Shown piece after piece: positions 50,015 to 59,783 of a stretch of 64,000 nucleotides of DNA. The DNA lies in contig CP066552.1 in the NCBI GenBank assembly GCA_016415585.1, positions 2,232,001-2,296,000 on the forward strand, read 5' to 3'. The notes beneath the pieces were generated by a model. It was not told the origin of the DNA, ran no database searches, and saw only the letters and a list, made by a program, of their open reading frames with translations. The stretch comes from Pectobacterium carotovorum. Lineage in GTDB: Bacteria > Pseudomonadota > Gammaproteobacteria > Enterobacterales > Enterobacteriaceae. The position numbers and the translations under genes were made by a program. How positions within the stretch are numbered: position 1 is the first letter of the stretch; every line of letters starts with the position of its first letter.

Positions 50015-51545
50015 GTGAAGACGATGGTGCAGGTAGTGTGCCATCGTCGTTTATCGTTGCTTACCTGCCAGCGCACAGCTGGTACTGGCACCCGCCGATG
50101 CGGAACGTTACGCGCAAAATAGCTTCCCTGAATATCTCGAATTACTCACGTTGCCAAATGATGCTGCCGTGCCTGCGGATATCCAGCGTAATGCCGACTG
50201 GCTGGAAAAGGCTTTTCAGAAGCGTGGCTTCACCACGCAACAGCTGGCAAATGGTGATAAGCCGCTGGTTTATGCTGAGCTGGGCACGCCAAAAGCCGAT
50301 CGTAAAACTATCTTGTTCTACATGCATTTTGACGGACAGCCCGTGAATCCGTCCGAGTGGCAAACGCCGCCGTGGCAGCCTGTACTGAAAGAAAAAGACG
50401 CTGCGGGCAAATGGCAGACGCTGTCTGAGTCACGCCTTCTGAAAGGGGATATCAATCCAGAATGGCGCCTCTTTGCTCGTGCATCGGCCGATGATAAAGG
50501 GCCGATCGTGATGTTTCTCGCCGCCATGGACGCCATGAAAGATAAGGGCGTTGAGCCTGCGGTCAACATCAAAGTGCTGCTGGATTCTGAAGAGGAAAAA
50601 GGTTCGCCCGGTCTGACGACGGTCATGGCTGACAATCTGACGCTGCTGAAAAGTGACGGTATGGTGATTTACGACGGCGCGATGCCGTCCAGCAATCGTC
50701 CTGGCATCAACTTTGGTAATCGTGGGTCAATCCAGATCGATATGACGGTTTTCGGTGCGAACGCGGCGGCGCACAGCGGCGGTTATGGCAATGTCATTCC
50801 CAATCCGGTGCAAAATTTGGCCACGCTGTTAGCTAGCATGAAAGATGCGGACGGTAAGGTCACGATCCCCGGTTACTATGACCGTGTCACGCTTAGCGAG
50901 AACGATAAAAAACAAGTCGCAGAGACCGCGCCGCCCTCGGGTTCGCTGGAGAAACGCTTTGGTGTTGCTCAGTTAGAGAAGGTCGCCAGCAATGCGGCAG
51001 AGGCGGTGCAATATCCTTCGCTGGATATTCTCGGCATTAAAGCGGGCGACACGGGCAAAAAGGCCTCGAACGCGATTCCGTCAACCGCGACGGCCAGCGT
51101 GAATATTCGCACCGTGCCGGAGACGCCACCGGATGATATGTATGCGCTGTTACGCCAGTATATCGCCAGCAAAGGCTTTCATATCATTGCCGGTGAAGCG
51201 CCTACGCAGGCCGAACGCGAGCAGTATCCGCATCTTATTTCCCTTAGCCTGACGGCTTATCCGAGCAGCGCCTATGCGGCCAGAACCGAGATCGATTCCC
51301 TGCTGGGGCACTGGGCGGTTGCGACTACAACCGCACCGCGCGGCATCGCACCGGAGAAGAATCGAATGATGGGCGGGACACTGCCGATGAGCGGCGCGGT
51401 CAGCGTATTGAAAGTGCCTTACGTCATCGTTCCTCTGGTGAATGCCGACAATAATCAGCATAGTTTTGATGAGAATTTACGCCTCGGTAACTATCTGGAA
51501 GGCATTCGAACCATTGTGGCGATGGCAACGACGCCGCTGTCTTAA
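50015..51545 (+). pseudogene. M20-family metallopeptidase with a frameshift in the signal peptide
   Basis: From 50067 onward the frame encodes an intact M20 dipeptidase-like protein: zinc-site motifs FYMHFDGQPV, ASADDKGPI, catalytic SEEEKGSPG, and NQHSFDEN near the end. No good start codon opens this frame (first candidate TTG at 50151; a stop lies at 50034-50036). A GTG/ATG frame from 50015 (or ATG 50024) encodes a basic-then-hydrophobic start (HRRLSLLT) that, after removing one T near 50064-50066, joins ASAQLVLAPADAERYAQ as a convincing signal peptide. So either a single-base insertion broke a periplasmic peptidase, or a shortened protein is made. Lies 3 bp after ycjF. Confidence 0.65.
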
Positions 51546-51681
51546 CCCCGTTTCGTCATTGACGTGGAAAAAACGTACAGATGTGTCAACTTTTGCTGCC
51601 ACCTTACTTCATCCGGTGCAAACGAAAGGGTATTATCAGTAGCAATAGCCATATCGTGTCTCTTGAAGAAGGTAGCCGTTG

Positions 51682-53250
51682 ATGCATCTGGAAGTGATTT
51701 GTGAAGACCGCATTGGTATGGTCCGTGAACTGTTAGATCTACTTGCGTCACGCAATATTGATTTACGCGGCATTGAAATTGCGTCTATTGGTCGTATCTA
51801 CCTCAATTTTGCCACCCTCGATTTTGATGATTTCCGTCTGCTGATGACGGAAATCCGCCGTATTGACAGCGTCAGCGATGTGCGTACCGTGGCATTCATG
51901 CCGTCTGAGCGCGAGCACCGGGCGTTGAATGCGCTGTTGGAATCGATGCCTGAACCTGTATTCTCGCTGGATATGAAAGGAAAGCTGGAGCTGTTTAACC
52001 CCGCGGCGCTGGCGCTGTTTGAACAATCGGCAGAGACCATCAGCGACTTGACGATTGGCAGCATGATCCCCGGTTTCAATTTCGCCAGTTGGCTGGAGAA
52101 GAGTAGCGCCGTCGTGGCGGAGCGTGTGGTGCTTCGCGGTCAGGATTTCTTGCTGGAAATGACGCCAGTCCGTCTGGAAGATGATGCCGGGAAAGTGGCA
52201 ACGGCGGGCGCGCTGGTGATGCTGAAATCGGCCGCTCGTATGGGCCGACAGTTGCAGAATCTCGCCGTGAACGATGAAAATGAATTCGATCATATCGTGG
52301 CGGTGAGTCCGAAAATGCGTCAGGTGGTTGAGCAGGCGCGCAAATTAGCAATGCTGGACGCGCCGCTGCTGATCGTGGGTGACACGGGGACGGGCAAAGA
52401 TATGCTGGCGCGTGCCTGCCACCTGCGCGGGCCGCGTGGCAAAAATCCTTTCCTGGCGCTGAACTGCGCGGCGTTACCCGATGACGTGATGGAGAGCGAA
52501 CTGTTCGGCCATGCGCCCGGCGCGTATCTCAATGCGCAGGAAGGCAAGAAAGGCTTCTTCGAACAGGCGAACGGTGGTTCGGTTCTGCTGGATGAAGTTG
52601 GTGAAATGTCGGCACAGATGCAGACCAAATTGCTGCGTTTCCTGAATGACGGAACATTCCGCCGCGTCGGTGAAGATCACGAAGTCCATGTCGATGTGCG
52701 AGTGATTTGCGCGACCAAGAAAAATTTATTGGAGCTGGTGCAGCGCGGTGAGTTCCGGGAGGATCTTTATTATCGCCTCAATGTACTCACGCTGATGTTA
52801 CCGCCGCTGCGCGAACGTCCGGCGGATATTATGCCGCTGGCCGAGCTTTTCGTGGCGCGCTTTGCCGACGAACAGGGGGTTTCGCGTCCCAAATTGGCCG
52901 CAGATGTGGAACATTTCCTGCCGCAGTACGGCTGGCCGGGTAACGTTCGGCAGTTGAGGAATACCATTTACCGAGCGCTAACGCAGTTGGAAGGCAACGA
53001 ACTGCATATGCAGGACATCGATCTCCCGGCGTTTTCGATTGATGCGCCGCAAGATGAAACTCTGCTTGATGGCTCGCTGGACGACATCAACAAGCGCTTC
53101 GAGCGCTCCGTGCTGACCCGCCTTTATCAATCCTATCCAAGCACACGCAAACTGGCGAAACGCTTAGGGGTATCGCACACGGCGATAGCCAACAAACTGC
53201 GGGAATATGGGCTCAGCCAACGCAAATCGTCGGGGGATGACGAGGAGTAA
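51682..53250 (+). CDS. tyrR: Aromatic amino acid regulator TyrR
   Basis: 522 residues from the ATG at 51682. ACT domain (about 1-75), PAS domain (about 80-190), AAA+ domain with Walker A GDTGTGKD, and C-terminal helix-turn-helix STRKLAKRLGVSHTAIANKL. TyrR represses or activates aromatic amino acid synthesis and transport genes with Tyr, Phe or Trp. At residues 280-285 the sigma-54-contact loop reads GAYLNA rather than GAFTGA, while my recollection of E. coli TyrR lacks the loop; both fit a regulator working at sigma-70 promoters. Confidence 0.96.
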   Translation: MHLEVICEDRIGMVRELLDLLASRNIDLRGIEIASIGRIYLNFATLDFDDFRLLMTEIRRIDSVSDVRTVAFMPSEREHRALNALLESMPEPVFSLDMKGKLELFNPAALALFEQSAETISDLTIGSMIPGFNFASWLEKSSAVVAERVVLRGQDFLLEMTPVRLEDDAGKVATAGALVMLKSAARMGRQLQNLAVNDENEFDHIVAVSPKMRQVVEQARKLAMLDAPLLIVGDTGTGKDMLARACHLRGPRGKNPFLALNCAALPDDVMESELFGHAPGAYLNAQEGKKGFFEQANGGSVLLDEVGEMSAQMQTKLLRFLNDGTFRRVGEDHEVHVDVRVICATKKNLLELVQRGEFREDLYYRLNVLTLMLPPLRERPADIMPLAELFVARFADEQGVSRPKLAADVEHFLPQYGWPGNVRQLRNTIYRALTQLEGNELHMQDIDLPAFSIDAPQDETLLDGSLDDINKRFERSVLTRLYQSYPSTRKLAKRLGVSHTAIANKLREYGLSQRKSSGDDEE

Positions 53251-53283
53251 ATAACAAAACGGCTGCTTGCGCAGCCGTTTTGT
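53249..53283. terminator. tyrR terminator and left copy of a 33-bp direct repeat
   Basis: Stem AAAACGGCTGC (53256-53266) pairs with 53271-53281 around TTGC, with T4 then GTT. Bases 53249-53281 recur without change at 56523-56555 downstream of tpx. Confidence 0.9.
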
Positions 53284-53305
53284 TATGATTAGAAGGATAT
53301 CAGTC

Positions 53306-55426
53306 TCAGGCATACCATAAATCAGAAGAGGTAGGGAGAGTGAAACGATCTGTAATCATCTCTGAGTGTAATTGAACGTATTGGTCAACTAACTGCTCCA
53401 TATTACCGGCATGTGAAGCTGCCGCATTAGAATAGTTAGGAACAACAAGCGATTTAAATTTCAGTCCCAGATCGCCAGCATCATAGTTTTCAATAATGGC
53501 TTCTGCGGGATCCAACTTAGCAAAAGAAGCCGATACGAAGAGTGTCGTCCCTGACAAGGTGTAGCGAACAATGAATTGATCGCCCAACGTGTCATCAATC
53601 ATATTTCTGCTTCCTCCAAGCGCAGGCGAAAAATTCATCGGATTAGGGATCGCAGGATAAAACACAGCGGTATCACCGTCTTGAAGTATTACTTCTCCTC
53701 CGGGGTTGGGGGAGCTACTACGAATAATAAATCCACCTTTTAATTCTATGCCGAGATCTCTTTGGTTAGTTAACTGATTTATAGAAGAGAGATTAATGTA
53801 AAGTTTATCATCACTATCGGCATCTTTTATGGTATTTACGCCTTGAGTGATAACAAATTTATCCGCCCCTCCGTTACCGTAAATAATATTATCACCTCTT
53901 CCACCAACAATAATATTACTGTCACCATTACCGTATAATATATCATCAAATGATGTGCCAATAATGTTCTCTATATTCCTGATTGTCAGGGATCCGTTAC
54001 CCTCACCTTCAAAGGGAAAGACCACTTCATTACCGACTAATGAAAGTTCTACGCCATGATTTATATGGGAAAGGTCAATCGTATCGCCATATCCAGTCTT
54101 AGACTCTAATAAGTCCACGATGATATTTTCATTAGATATAGGGAGTTCTTTTATGATAATCGTGTCAGAGTTATTTGTCCCTTCGACTTTCTCTACGCTA
54201 TAAGCATAATCATGCCCTTTATAAATACTATATCCTTCAGAGGGTGATTTATCGATAGAGAATCTCCAGTTGTATAAAGAGCTATCTATTTTCTCAAAGC
54301 TAATACTGAGTTTAAGGGGGACTACGTTATCTCCACCATCACGAGTCGCATGATAGGATAATGTGTCGTAACCTGGCCCACCATCAATCATCGCACTGCC
54401 AGGAATTAGACCTAAATAAGTCGTAGGGACACCAAGGATGTTGTCATTTCCTATACCTGCATGCACGATGTAATTAAGATAGTTTGCTCTGTCACCTATC
54501 CAAAAATCCTTATAATCATCATCGCCTTGACTACCAGATGAGAATCCTAAATTTGTAGTTTGAAATAAGACTTTATCATAAGGTAATTTATTACCGGCTA
54601 AGAACGGATGATCGGCTGGCAGCGCGTAGGCTGTGCTAATAAAATTATTGGTTTGTTCGATAATCTCTTGCTGTGATTTATCGACATTTTCAAAACTGCG
54701 AATAACGGCATAAATAGATTCTAGTAAATTATAACTATCAATGGTTTCCTGGTTAGCCTGCAATGCGGCAATCAAGTCATAAGTGCCGCTATGCTCTTTT
54801 ATGATGCGATCGACAATACCACTCCCCGTACGGATTTCTGCATTAATTTCTTCTGTGGTTAATAACCACTCCTCATAAAACCGATCATAACCCAAGAAAG
54901 GGAAAAGCATTGTGCCAGCCCAGCCCGTAAAGTCACCTTTTGGATAGATGTCACCTTGAAATACCTTTCTGGCAGCTTCAGCACCATCTAATACACCTAG
55001 TCCTTCTAATCCGGGAAGTAAGCCATTGTGGTTAAGTATATTTCTAACCAATTCAAATCCTATATTGTTTGATGCCTCATCGATTTTATTGTTAAGTATG
55101 CTTAACTCGAGTTCGTTCAGTTCTCCATAACGTAATTCATACTGTATCTTGGTATAATTCCTAATGAAAACGGAATATACGCTTGAGTCATTATTGACTT
55201 CACGCGCACCCTGTAACCAAGTATAGACCTTAAAATATTCACCTACATTTATGCTAGGTTCAGGAAGATAACTGAGGATTTTATCATATAGCGGAACAGC
55301 GAGCGATTTCGCTCCTGTGCCAGATTGAGTTAGCTGTTTATCAAGTAATGTTCTAAGCTCTTTCTGTTGTGGCTCAGATAGAATGAACCCGCCATTTCCG
55401 TAATGATATTCATAGGTAATTGCCAT
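53306..55426 (-). CDS. RTX (haemolysin-type calcium-binding) repeat protein
   Basis: 706 residues, no N-terminal signal peptide. The middle holds a few nonapeptide calcium-binding repeats of the GGxGxDxUx type (MIDGGPGYDTLSYH; TSFDDILYGNGDSNIIVGG; RGDNIIYGNGGADKFVI, about residues 370-550), followed by a beta-rich C-terminus, as in type I secreted proteins; no type I secretion genes are in the window. The N-terminal 330 residues match no family I know. Base composition is clearly AT-richer than tyrR or tpx. RBS GGAGAT precedes the ATG. The next gene upstream in the operon encodes a secreted Cys-rich protein, 26 bp away. Confidence 0.8.
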   Translation of the reverse strand: MAITYEYHYGNGGFILSEPQQKELRTLLDKQLTQSGTGAKSLAVPLYDKILSYLPEPSINVGEYFKVYTWLQGAREVNNDSSVYSVFIRNYTKIQYELRYGELNELELSILNNKIDEASNNIGFELVRNILNHNGLLPGLEGLGVLDGAEAARKVFQGDIYPKGDFTGWAGTMLFPFLGYDRFYEEWLLTTEEINAEIRTGSGIVDRIIKEHSGTYDLIAALQANQETIDSYNLLESIYAVIRSFENVDKSQQEIIEQTNNFISTAYALPADHPFLAGNKLPYDKVLFQTTNLGFSSGSQGDDDYKDFWIGDRANYLNYIVHAGIGNDNILGVPTTYLGLIPGSAMIDGGPGYDTLSYHATRDGGDNVVPLKLSISFEKIDSSLYNWRFSIDKSPSEGYSIYKGHDYAYSVEKVEGTNNSDTIIIKELPISNENIIVDLLESKTGYGDTIDLSHINHGVELSLVGNEVVFPFEGEGNGSLTIRNIENIIGTSFDDILYGNGDSNIIVGGRGDNIIYGNGGADKFVITQGVNTIKDADSDDKLYINLSSINQLTNQRDLGIELKGGFIIRSSSPNPGGEVILQDGDTAVFYPAIPNPMNFSPALGGSRNMIDDTLGDQFIVRYTLSGTTLFVSASFAKLDPAEAIIENYDAGDLGLKFKSLVVPNYSNAAASHAGNMEQLVDQYVQLHSEMITDRFTLPTSSDLWYA

Positions 55427-55452
55427 ATATCCATCTCCATATTATATAAGGT

Positions 55453-56235
55453 TCAATTAGGGGGGCTTTTCTTCCATGGGTAATCTTTAACCACGGCCTG
55501 TTCTAGTTCGGCTCTCAGATATTTATCAAAGTTAATAACCTCAGTCAGCGGAAAATCCTTGGGGTTAAATTCATAGTGAAGGTTCACCGTAGGGAAAATT
55601 TTATAGCCGACTTCGCAGTCGGTTCCTCCTGAAATGGCAAACATACAAAAAATAGCGAGTCTCTTATTAAACGGAGCAGAATATACCTCAGGATCAATCA
55701 GCCAACTTCCTGCCTCCTCCACGTCATATCGATCCGGGCGTGCAGGGTTCTTCTCAAATAAACAGGCCGTCATGTTGGGAACCAGACCTGTCTGTTTTAA
55801 GCGATTTTCACACATCTTGTCATGGCGCTCGTCTAGATGAAGTCCCCAATGGCTCGGCGTTGAACTGAATAGCTGAAATTTTCGTAACGGCCAGGCTTTG
55901 GGCCAGTCAGGACGATCTCCCAGCTTTCCGTTGAAATTGCGGCTGAACAATAAACTTTGCTGGCTTAGTGGATTGCCTTTACACCCGAGAGGCTCGCTAG
56001 GATCGGGCGGGAGTGGCAGGGTTTCTCCATCGCGTAAAACAGGGTCGTGCAGGATACTGAGTTGATCGATAGAGATATGGAATATCGTATCCCGCAAGGC
56101 AACATAGGCTTTGCCCTCAGGGTCAGGGACGTGGCACTTTTGTGGATCAAACGTGAATGACGCCTCACTGTTCTGGCTAAAAGCAAGGCCAGAAAATAAA
56201 GCGGCTATTTGAAGAGGAAGTAATAATATTCTCAA
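55453..56235 (-). CDS. Secreted cysteine-containing protein paired with the RTX gene
   Basis: 260 residues with a TTG start at 56235 (AAGGA 9 nt upstream; an in-frame stop lies two codons before). A signal peptide ends near LAFS or NSEAS. The mature part has several cysteines (QKCHVPDP, LGCKGNP, DKMCENR, TACLFEK, IFCMFA, GTDCEVGY), consistent with periplasmic disulfides. No family recognised. Being just upstream of the RTX gene, it could be a periplasmic immunity protein, chaperone or secretion partner (inference). The 287 bp upstream (56236-56522) are AT-rich promoter-type sequence. Confidence 0.7.
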   Translation of the reverse strand: MRILLLPLQIAALFSGLAFSQNSEASFTFDPQKCHVPDPEGKAYVALRDTIFHISIDQLSILHDPVLRDGETLPLPPDPSEPLGCKGNPLSQQSLLFSRNFNGKLGDRPDWPKAWPLRKFQLFSSTPSHWGLHLDERHDKMCENRLKQTGLVPNMTACLFEKNPARPDRYDVEEAGSWLIDPEVYSAPFNKRLAIFCMFAISGGTDCEVGYKIFPTVNLHYEFNPKDFPLTEVINFDKYLRAELEQAVVKDYPWKKSPPN

Positions 56236-56522
56236 CTGTCATCATTCCTTTGAATAGTCATCGCATGTCAGTGTCAGCCATGTCAGCACTGCATTCTGTC
56301 TTCACTAATCATTATTCCATACAAAATACAGTGTCTATTACTAATGGCACGAGACATTAAAATTTGGCGAGAAAAACCATATGAAATAGAAGAGCTATCG
56401 CATAATCGATATATTCATATCATGATAATGATACAAGAAACATTAATAAAAATTCATGATTGAATGAGATGGAATAATTAACAGAGTAACTCGATTATAT
56501 TTATGGTTAATAGACCGATATC

Positions 56523-56555
56523 AAATAACAAAACGGCTGCTTGCGCAGCCGTTTT
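56523..56555. terminator. tpx terminator and right copy of the 33-bp direct repeat
   Basis: Identical over 33 bp to 53249-53281. On the minus strand the stem is followed by TTTTGTTATTT, so it works as the tpx terminator. In the ancestral order tyrR and tpx would share one such terminator. Confidence 0.9.
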
Positions 56556-56575
56556 TCACGTAATGCCAGTATCGC

Positions 56576-57079
56576 TTATTTCAGAACAGCCAGTGCTGCG
56601 TCGTAGTCTGGTTCAGTGGTGATTTCGTTCACCAGTTCGCTGTGCAGCACGTTGTCGTTTTCATCCAGTACGACAACCGCGCGAGCGGTCAGACCTTTCA
56701 GCGCGCCGTCGGCGATAGCAACGCCATAGCTCTCTTTGAACTCACCGCCACGCAGGGTAGACAGTACAACGACGTTGTTCAGACCTTCCGCACCGCAAAA
56801 ACGGGACTGCGCGAACGGCAGATCGGAAGAGATACACAGAACAACGGTGTTATCCAGTTCAGAACCCAGTTGGTTGAATTTGCGCACGGACGCGGCACAA
56901 ACACCGGTATCGATGCTTGGGAAAATATTCAGGATTTTGCGCTTGCCAGCATAGTTGCTCAGCGGGGTATCGGACAGATCTTTAGCCACCAGAGTAAATG
57001 CTGGGGCTTTGCTTCCTTTGGCTGGGAATGACCCTGCTACTGGCTCAGGATTGCCTTGAAAATGTACGTTCTGTGACAT
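56576..57079 (-). CDS. tpx: Thiol peroxidase Tpx
   Basis: 167 residues, atypical 2-Cys peroxiredoxin that reduces organic peroxides using thioredoxin. Peroxidatic Cys in [14 protein letters not shown] and resolving Cys in [14 protein letters not shown]. Convergent with tyrR in E. coli, here separated from it by the RTX cassette. Confidence 0.96.
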   Translation of the reverse strand: MSQNVHFQGNPEPVAGSFPAKGSKAPAFTLVAKDLSDTPLSNYAGKRKILNIFPSIDTGVCAASVRKFNQLGSELDNTVVLCISSDLPFAQSRFCGAEGLNNVVVLSTLRGGEFKESYGVAIADGALKGLTARAVVVLDENDNVLHSELVNEITTEPDYDAALAVLK

Positions 57080-57158
57080 GTTTGCGTCCTTAATTACAGG
57101 TGATTAACACGCTGCTCAGTTTAGGGCAACATTAGCAACATTGGTATAAAAATTACGA

Positions 57159-57878
57159 TTAAAATTGCTGGCTTAGCAATGCCACCATCGCTTTCAAGTA
57201 GCATTCGCTGGCGGCATCTGCCGAGATAGGCGGAAGCTCAGCGGTAATGCAATGAAGCGATCGATCGGCGCACCAGCTTCCGAAAGAGCCGGGTGTGTCG
57301 TAACCGACACTCGAAACGAGTGGCAGCTCGCACTGTTGTGCCAACCATCGACCCAATTCGGAACTTTGCGGATCTTCAATGCAGGCGAGTGGCTCATGAA
57401 AAGAGACAACCCAGTGAGGATTAAGTTTCTCAATCAGCGCACAAAGGTCTTTTGTTTCCGGTTCTGAACCTGCGGCTTCCCCTGTAGATAACTCGACATC
57501 GCGTTCATCTGCGGCACTATTCCAGCGATACACCGTTTTTCCCGCCTGCCAGTTGCTGGCCGGAAAATTGCGATTGAGATCGACACCGTTAGCGTTGGCA
57601 CGCAGGCCCAACTGACAGCCATCCGGGTTCACCGCAAGAATCACATGATGGCGGCGCTGCCCTGAAAAAAGGGTACGAAGCGCGCAGGAAAGCGCCACAA
57701 CCGCCGCGGTTTCATCGCCGTGTGTTCCGGCAATAATCAGCCCACTTTCCGATGGCGCTAATTCGGCTGGGAAATACAGTAGCGGTGCGCCCAGCAGAGA
57801 TTTCCCGTAAGGTTCACCCAGCGAAGGCAAATTACCGCGTTGCTGGCGAGCCAGAAGAGGAATGATTGTATTTTCCAT
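57159..57878 (-). CDS. mpaA: Murein peptide amidase A
   Basis: 239 residues, M14-type zinc carboxypeptidase that removes meso-diaminopimelate from murein tripeptides in the cytoplasm. Zinc motif GTHGDETAAV, then GVDLNRNFPASNW and FHEPLACIED for the third ligand and active-site residues. Neighbour mppA, divergent, imports its substrate, as in E. coli. Confidence 0.94.
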   Translation of the reverse strand: MENTIIPLLARQQRGNLPSLGEPYGKSLLGAPLLYFPAELAPSESGLIIAGTHGDETAAVVALSCALRTLFSGQRRHHVILAVNPDGCQLGLRANANGVDLNRNFPASNWQAGKTVYRWNSAADERDVELSTGEAAGSEPETKDLCALIEKLNPHWVVSFHEPLACIEDPQSSELGRWLAQQCELPLVSSVGYDTPGSFGSWCADRSLHCITAELPPISADAASECYLKAMVALLSQQF

Positions 57879-58043
57879 GATGTCGCCCTGTGATTACCTA
57901 TACGTTTCATCATAAAAAAATCGGCTCAGAGACGCAAACCGCGATGCAAGCTGACAAATTGAGGTGGGATCGCTGGATGACTGCGACAATTTCTGACTAT
58001 TATATTGTTTAATCAATTCATTATGCTTTCGGGTCAAATCATC

Positions 58044-59660
58044 ATGCACTATGGATATTCTGCATTTTATGCCGCGTTGATGGCGGCCATGACGGGCAAT
58101 GCTGTCGCGGCGCAGGTTCCAGCGGGAACAGTTCTGGCTGAGAAACAGGAAATCGTCCGCCACATTAAAGATGAACCAGCTTCTCTCGATCCGATAAAAG
58201 CGGTGGGGTTGATGGAAGCGCAGGTGGCGCGCGATCTGTTTGAAGGGCTGGTCAATCAGGATGCCAAGGGTAACATCGTCCCTGGCGTAGCGCTGCGTTG
58301 GCAGACGACCGATAACCGCACGTTTATCTTTACCCTGCGAGATAATGCCCGCTGGTCTAACGGTGAACCCGTTACGGCAAACGATTTTGTCTACAGCTGG
58401 CGTCGTTTGGTCACGCCTGAAAACAGCTCGTCATTCGCCTGGTTTGCCCGACTTGCGGGGATTCAGAACGCCGAGCAGATTCTTGCGGGCAAGCTGCCAG
58501 TCGATCAGCTTGGCGTGACGGCCGTCAATGATCACACGCTGAAAGTGCAACTGAGTAAGCCTGTACCTTATTTTGTTAGCCTTACGGCGAATTTTAGCTT
58601 GTTCCCGGTACATCAAGCTACGGTAGAAAAATTCGGAAACGACTGGACGAAGCCGGGAAATCTGGTCGGGAATGGCGCGTTTAAGCTGGATCATCGCGTC
58701 GTGAATGAGAAGCTGGTGCTCACGCAGAATCAATATTATTGGGATAACGCCAACACACGCCTGACGAAAGTGACCTTTGTTCCCATCAATCAGGAATCGA
58801 ATGCGACAAAACGCTATCTGTCTGGGGATATCGATATCACCGAGTCATTTCCTAAAAATTTGTACCAAAAGCTGCTAAAAGACTTACCCGGTCAGGTTTA
58901 TACACCCGATCAGCTTGGCACGTATTACTATGCGTTTAACACGCAACGTGCGCCGACCAATGATGTTCGTGTACGGAAAGCGTTGTCTTATGCCATTGAC
59001 CGTAAAGTGATTGCCGAAAAAGTTCTGGGCACAGGGGAAAAACCAGCCTGGCATTTCACGCCGGATGTTACGGCAGGCTTCAAACCGACGGAAAGCCTGT
59101 TACAGCAATATTCGCAGGATGAACTGGATGCGCAGGCAAAAGCGCTGATGGCGGCCGCAGGCTATGGCTCAAATAATCCGCTGAAATTGTCGCTACTGTA
59201 CAACACATCGGAGAGCCATCAGAAGATCGCGATTGCTGTGGCGTCCATGTGGAAGAAAACGCTGGGCGTTGACGTCCGTCTGTCCAATCAAGAGTGGCAA
59301 ACCTACATCGACAGCCGCAATAGCGGCAATTTTGATGTTGTACGCGCCTCTTGGGTGGGGGACTACAACGAGCCGTCGACATTCCTCTCACTGCTGGCAT
59401 CGCACCATAGCGGCAATATCGCGCGTTTTAAAAATGCGAATTACGATCGCGTGCTGGATGAAGCTGGCAACCAGACTAACCCACAGGCGCTGAATGCGGA
59501 TTACAATCGCGCAGAGCAGATATTGATGGATGAGGCACCGATTGCACCGATCTATCAATATACCAACGGACGCCTGATCAAACCGTGGGTGAAAGGCTAT
59601 CCCATTACTAATCCCGAAGACGTGGCATACAGCCACATGCTTTATATCGAAAAGCATTAG
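58044..59660 (+). CDS. mppA: Periplasmic murein tripeptide-binding protein MppA
   Basis: SBP family 5, OppA paralogue. The ATG at 58044 gives 538 residues (E. coli 537 as I recall) and starts at a signal peptide ending TGNAVAA; an ATG at 58023 and a TTG at 58005 also lie in frame. Conserved core: VPAGTVLAEKQEIVRHIKDE, DIDITESFPKN, YTPDQLGTYYYAFNTQ. It delivers murein tripeptide to the Opp permease for recycling with MpaA. Confidence 0.94.
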   Translation: MHYGYSAFYAALMAAMTGNAVAAQVPAGTVLAEKQEIVRHIKDEPASLDPIKAVGLMEAQVARDLFEGLVNQDAKGNIVPGVALRWQTTDNRTFIFTLRDNARWSNGEPVTANDFVYSWRRLVTPENSSSFAWFARLAGIQNAEQILAGKLPVDQLGVTAVNDHTLKVQLSKPVPYFVSLTANFSLFPVHQATVEKFGNDWTKPGNLVGNGAFKLDHRVVNEKLVLTQNQYYWDNANTRLTKVTFVPINQESNATKRYLSGDIDITESFPKNLYQKLLKDLPGQVYTPDQLGTYYYAFNTQRAPTNDVRVRKALSYAIDRKVIAEKVLGTGEKPAWHFTPDVTAGFKPTESLLQQYSQDELDAQAKALMAAAGYGSNNPLKLSLLYNTSESHQKIAIAVASMWKKTLGVDVRLSNQEWQTYIDSRNSGNFDVVRASWVGDYNEPSTFLSLLASHHSGNIARFKNANYDRVLDEAGNQTNPQALNADYNRAEQILMDEAPIAPIYQYTNGRLIKPWVKGYPITNPEDVAYSHMLYIEKH

Positions 59661-59783
59661 TACCGTATTAATCCATCGAATGATGTGTCGATAAAGCCGG
59701 AGCGATCGTGATGGTCACTCCGGCCGGTAGCGTGCAAAACTGATAGCAAAAGACCTGATAGTAAAGGCCGTTGGAGGCAAAAC

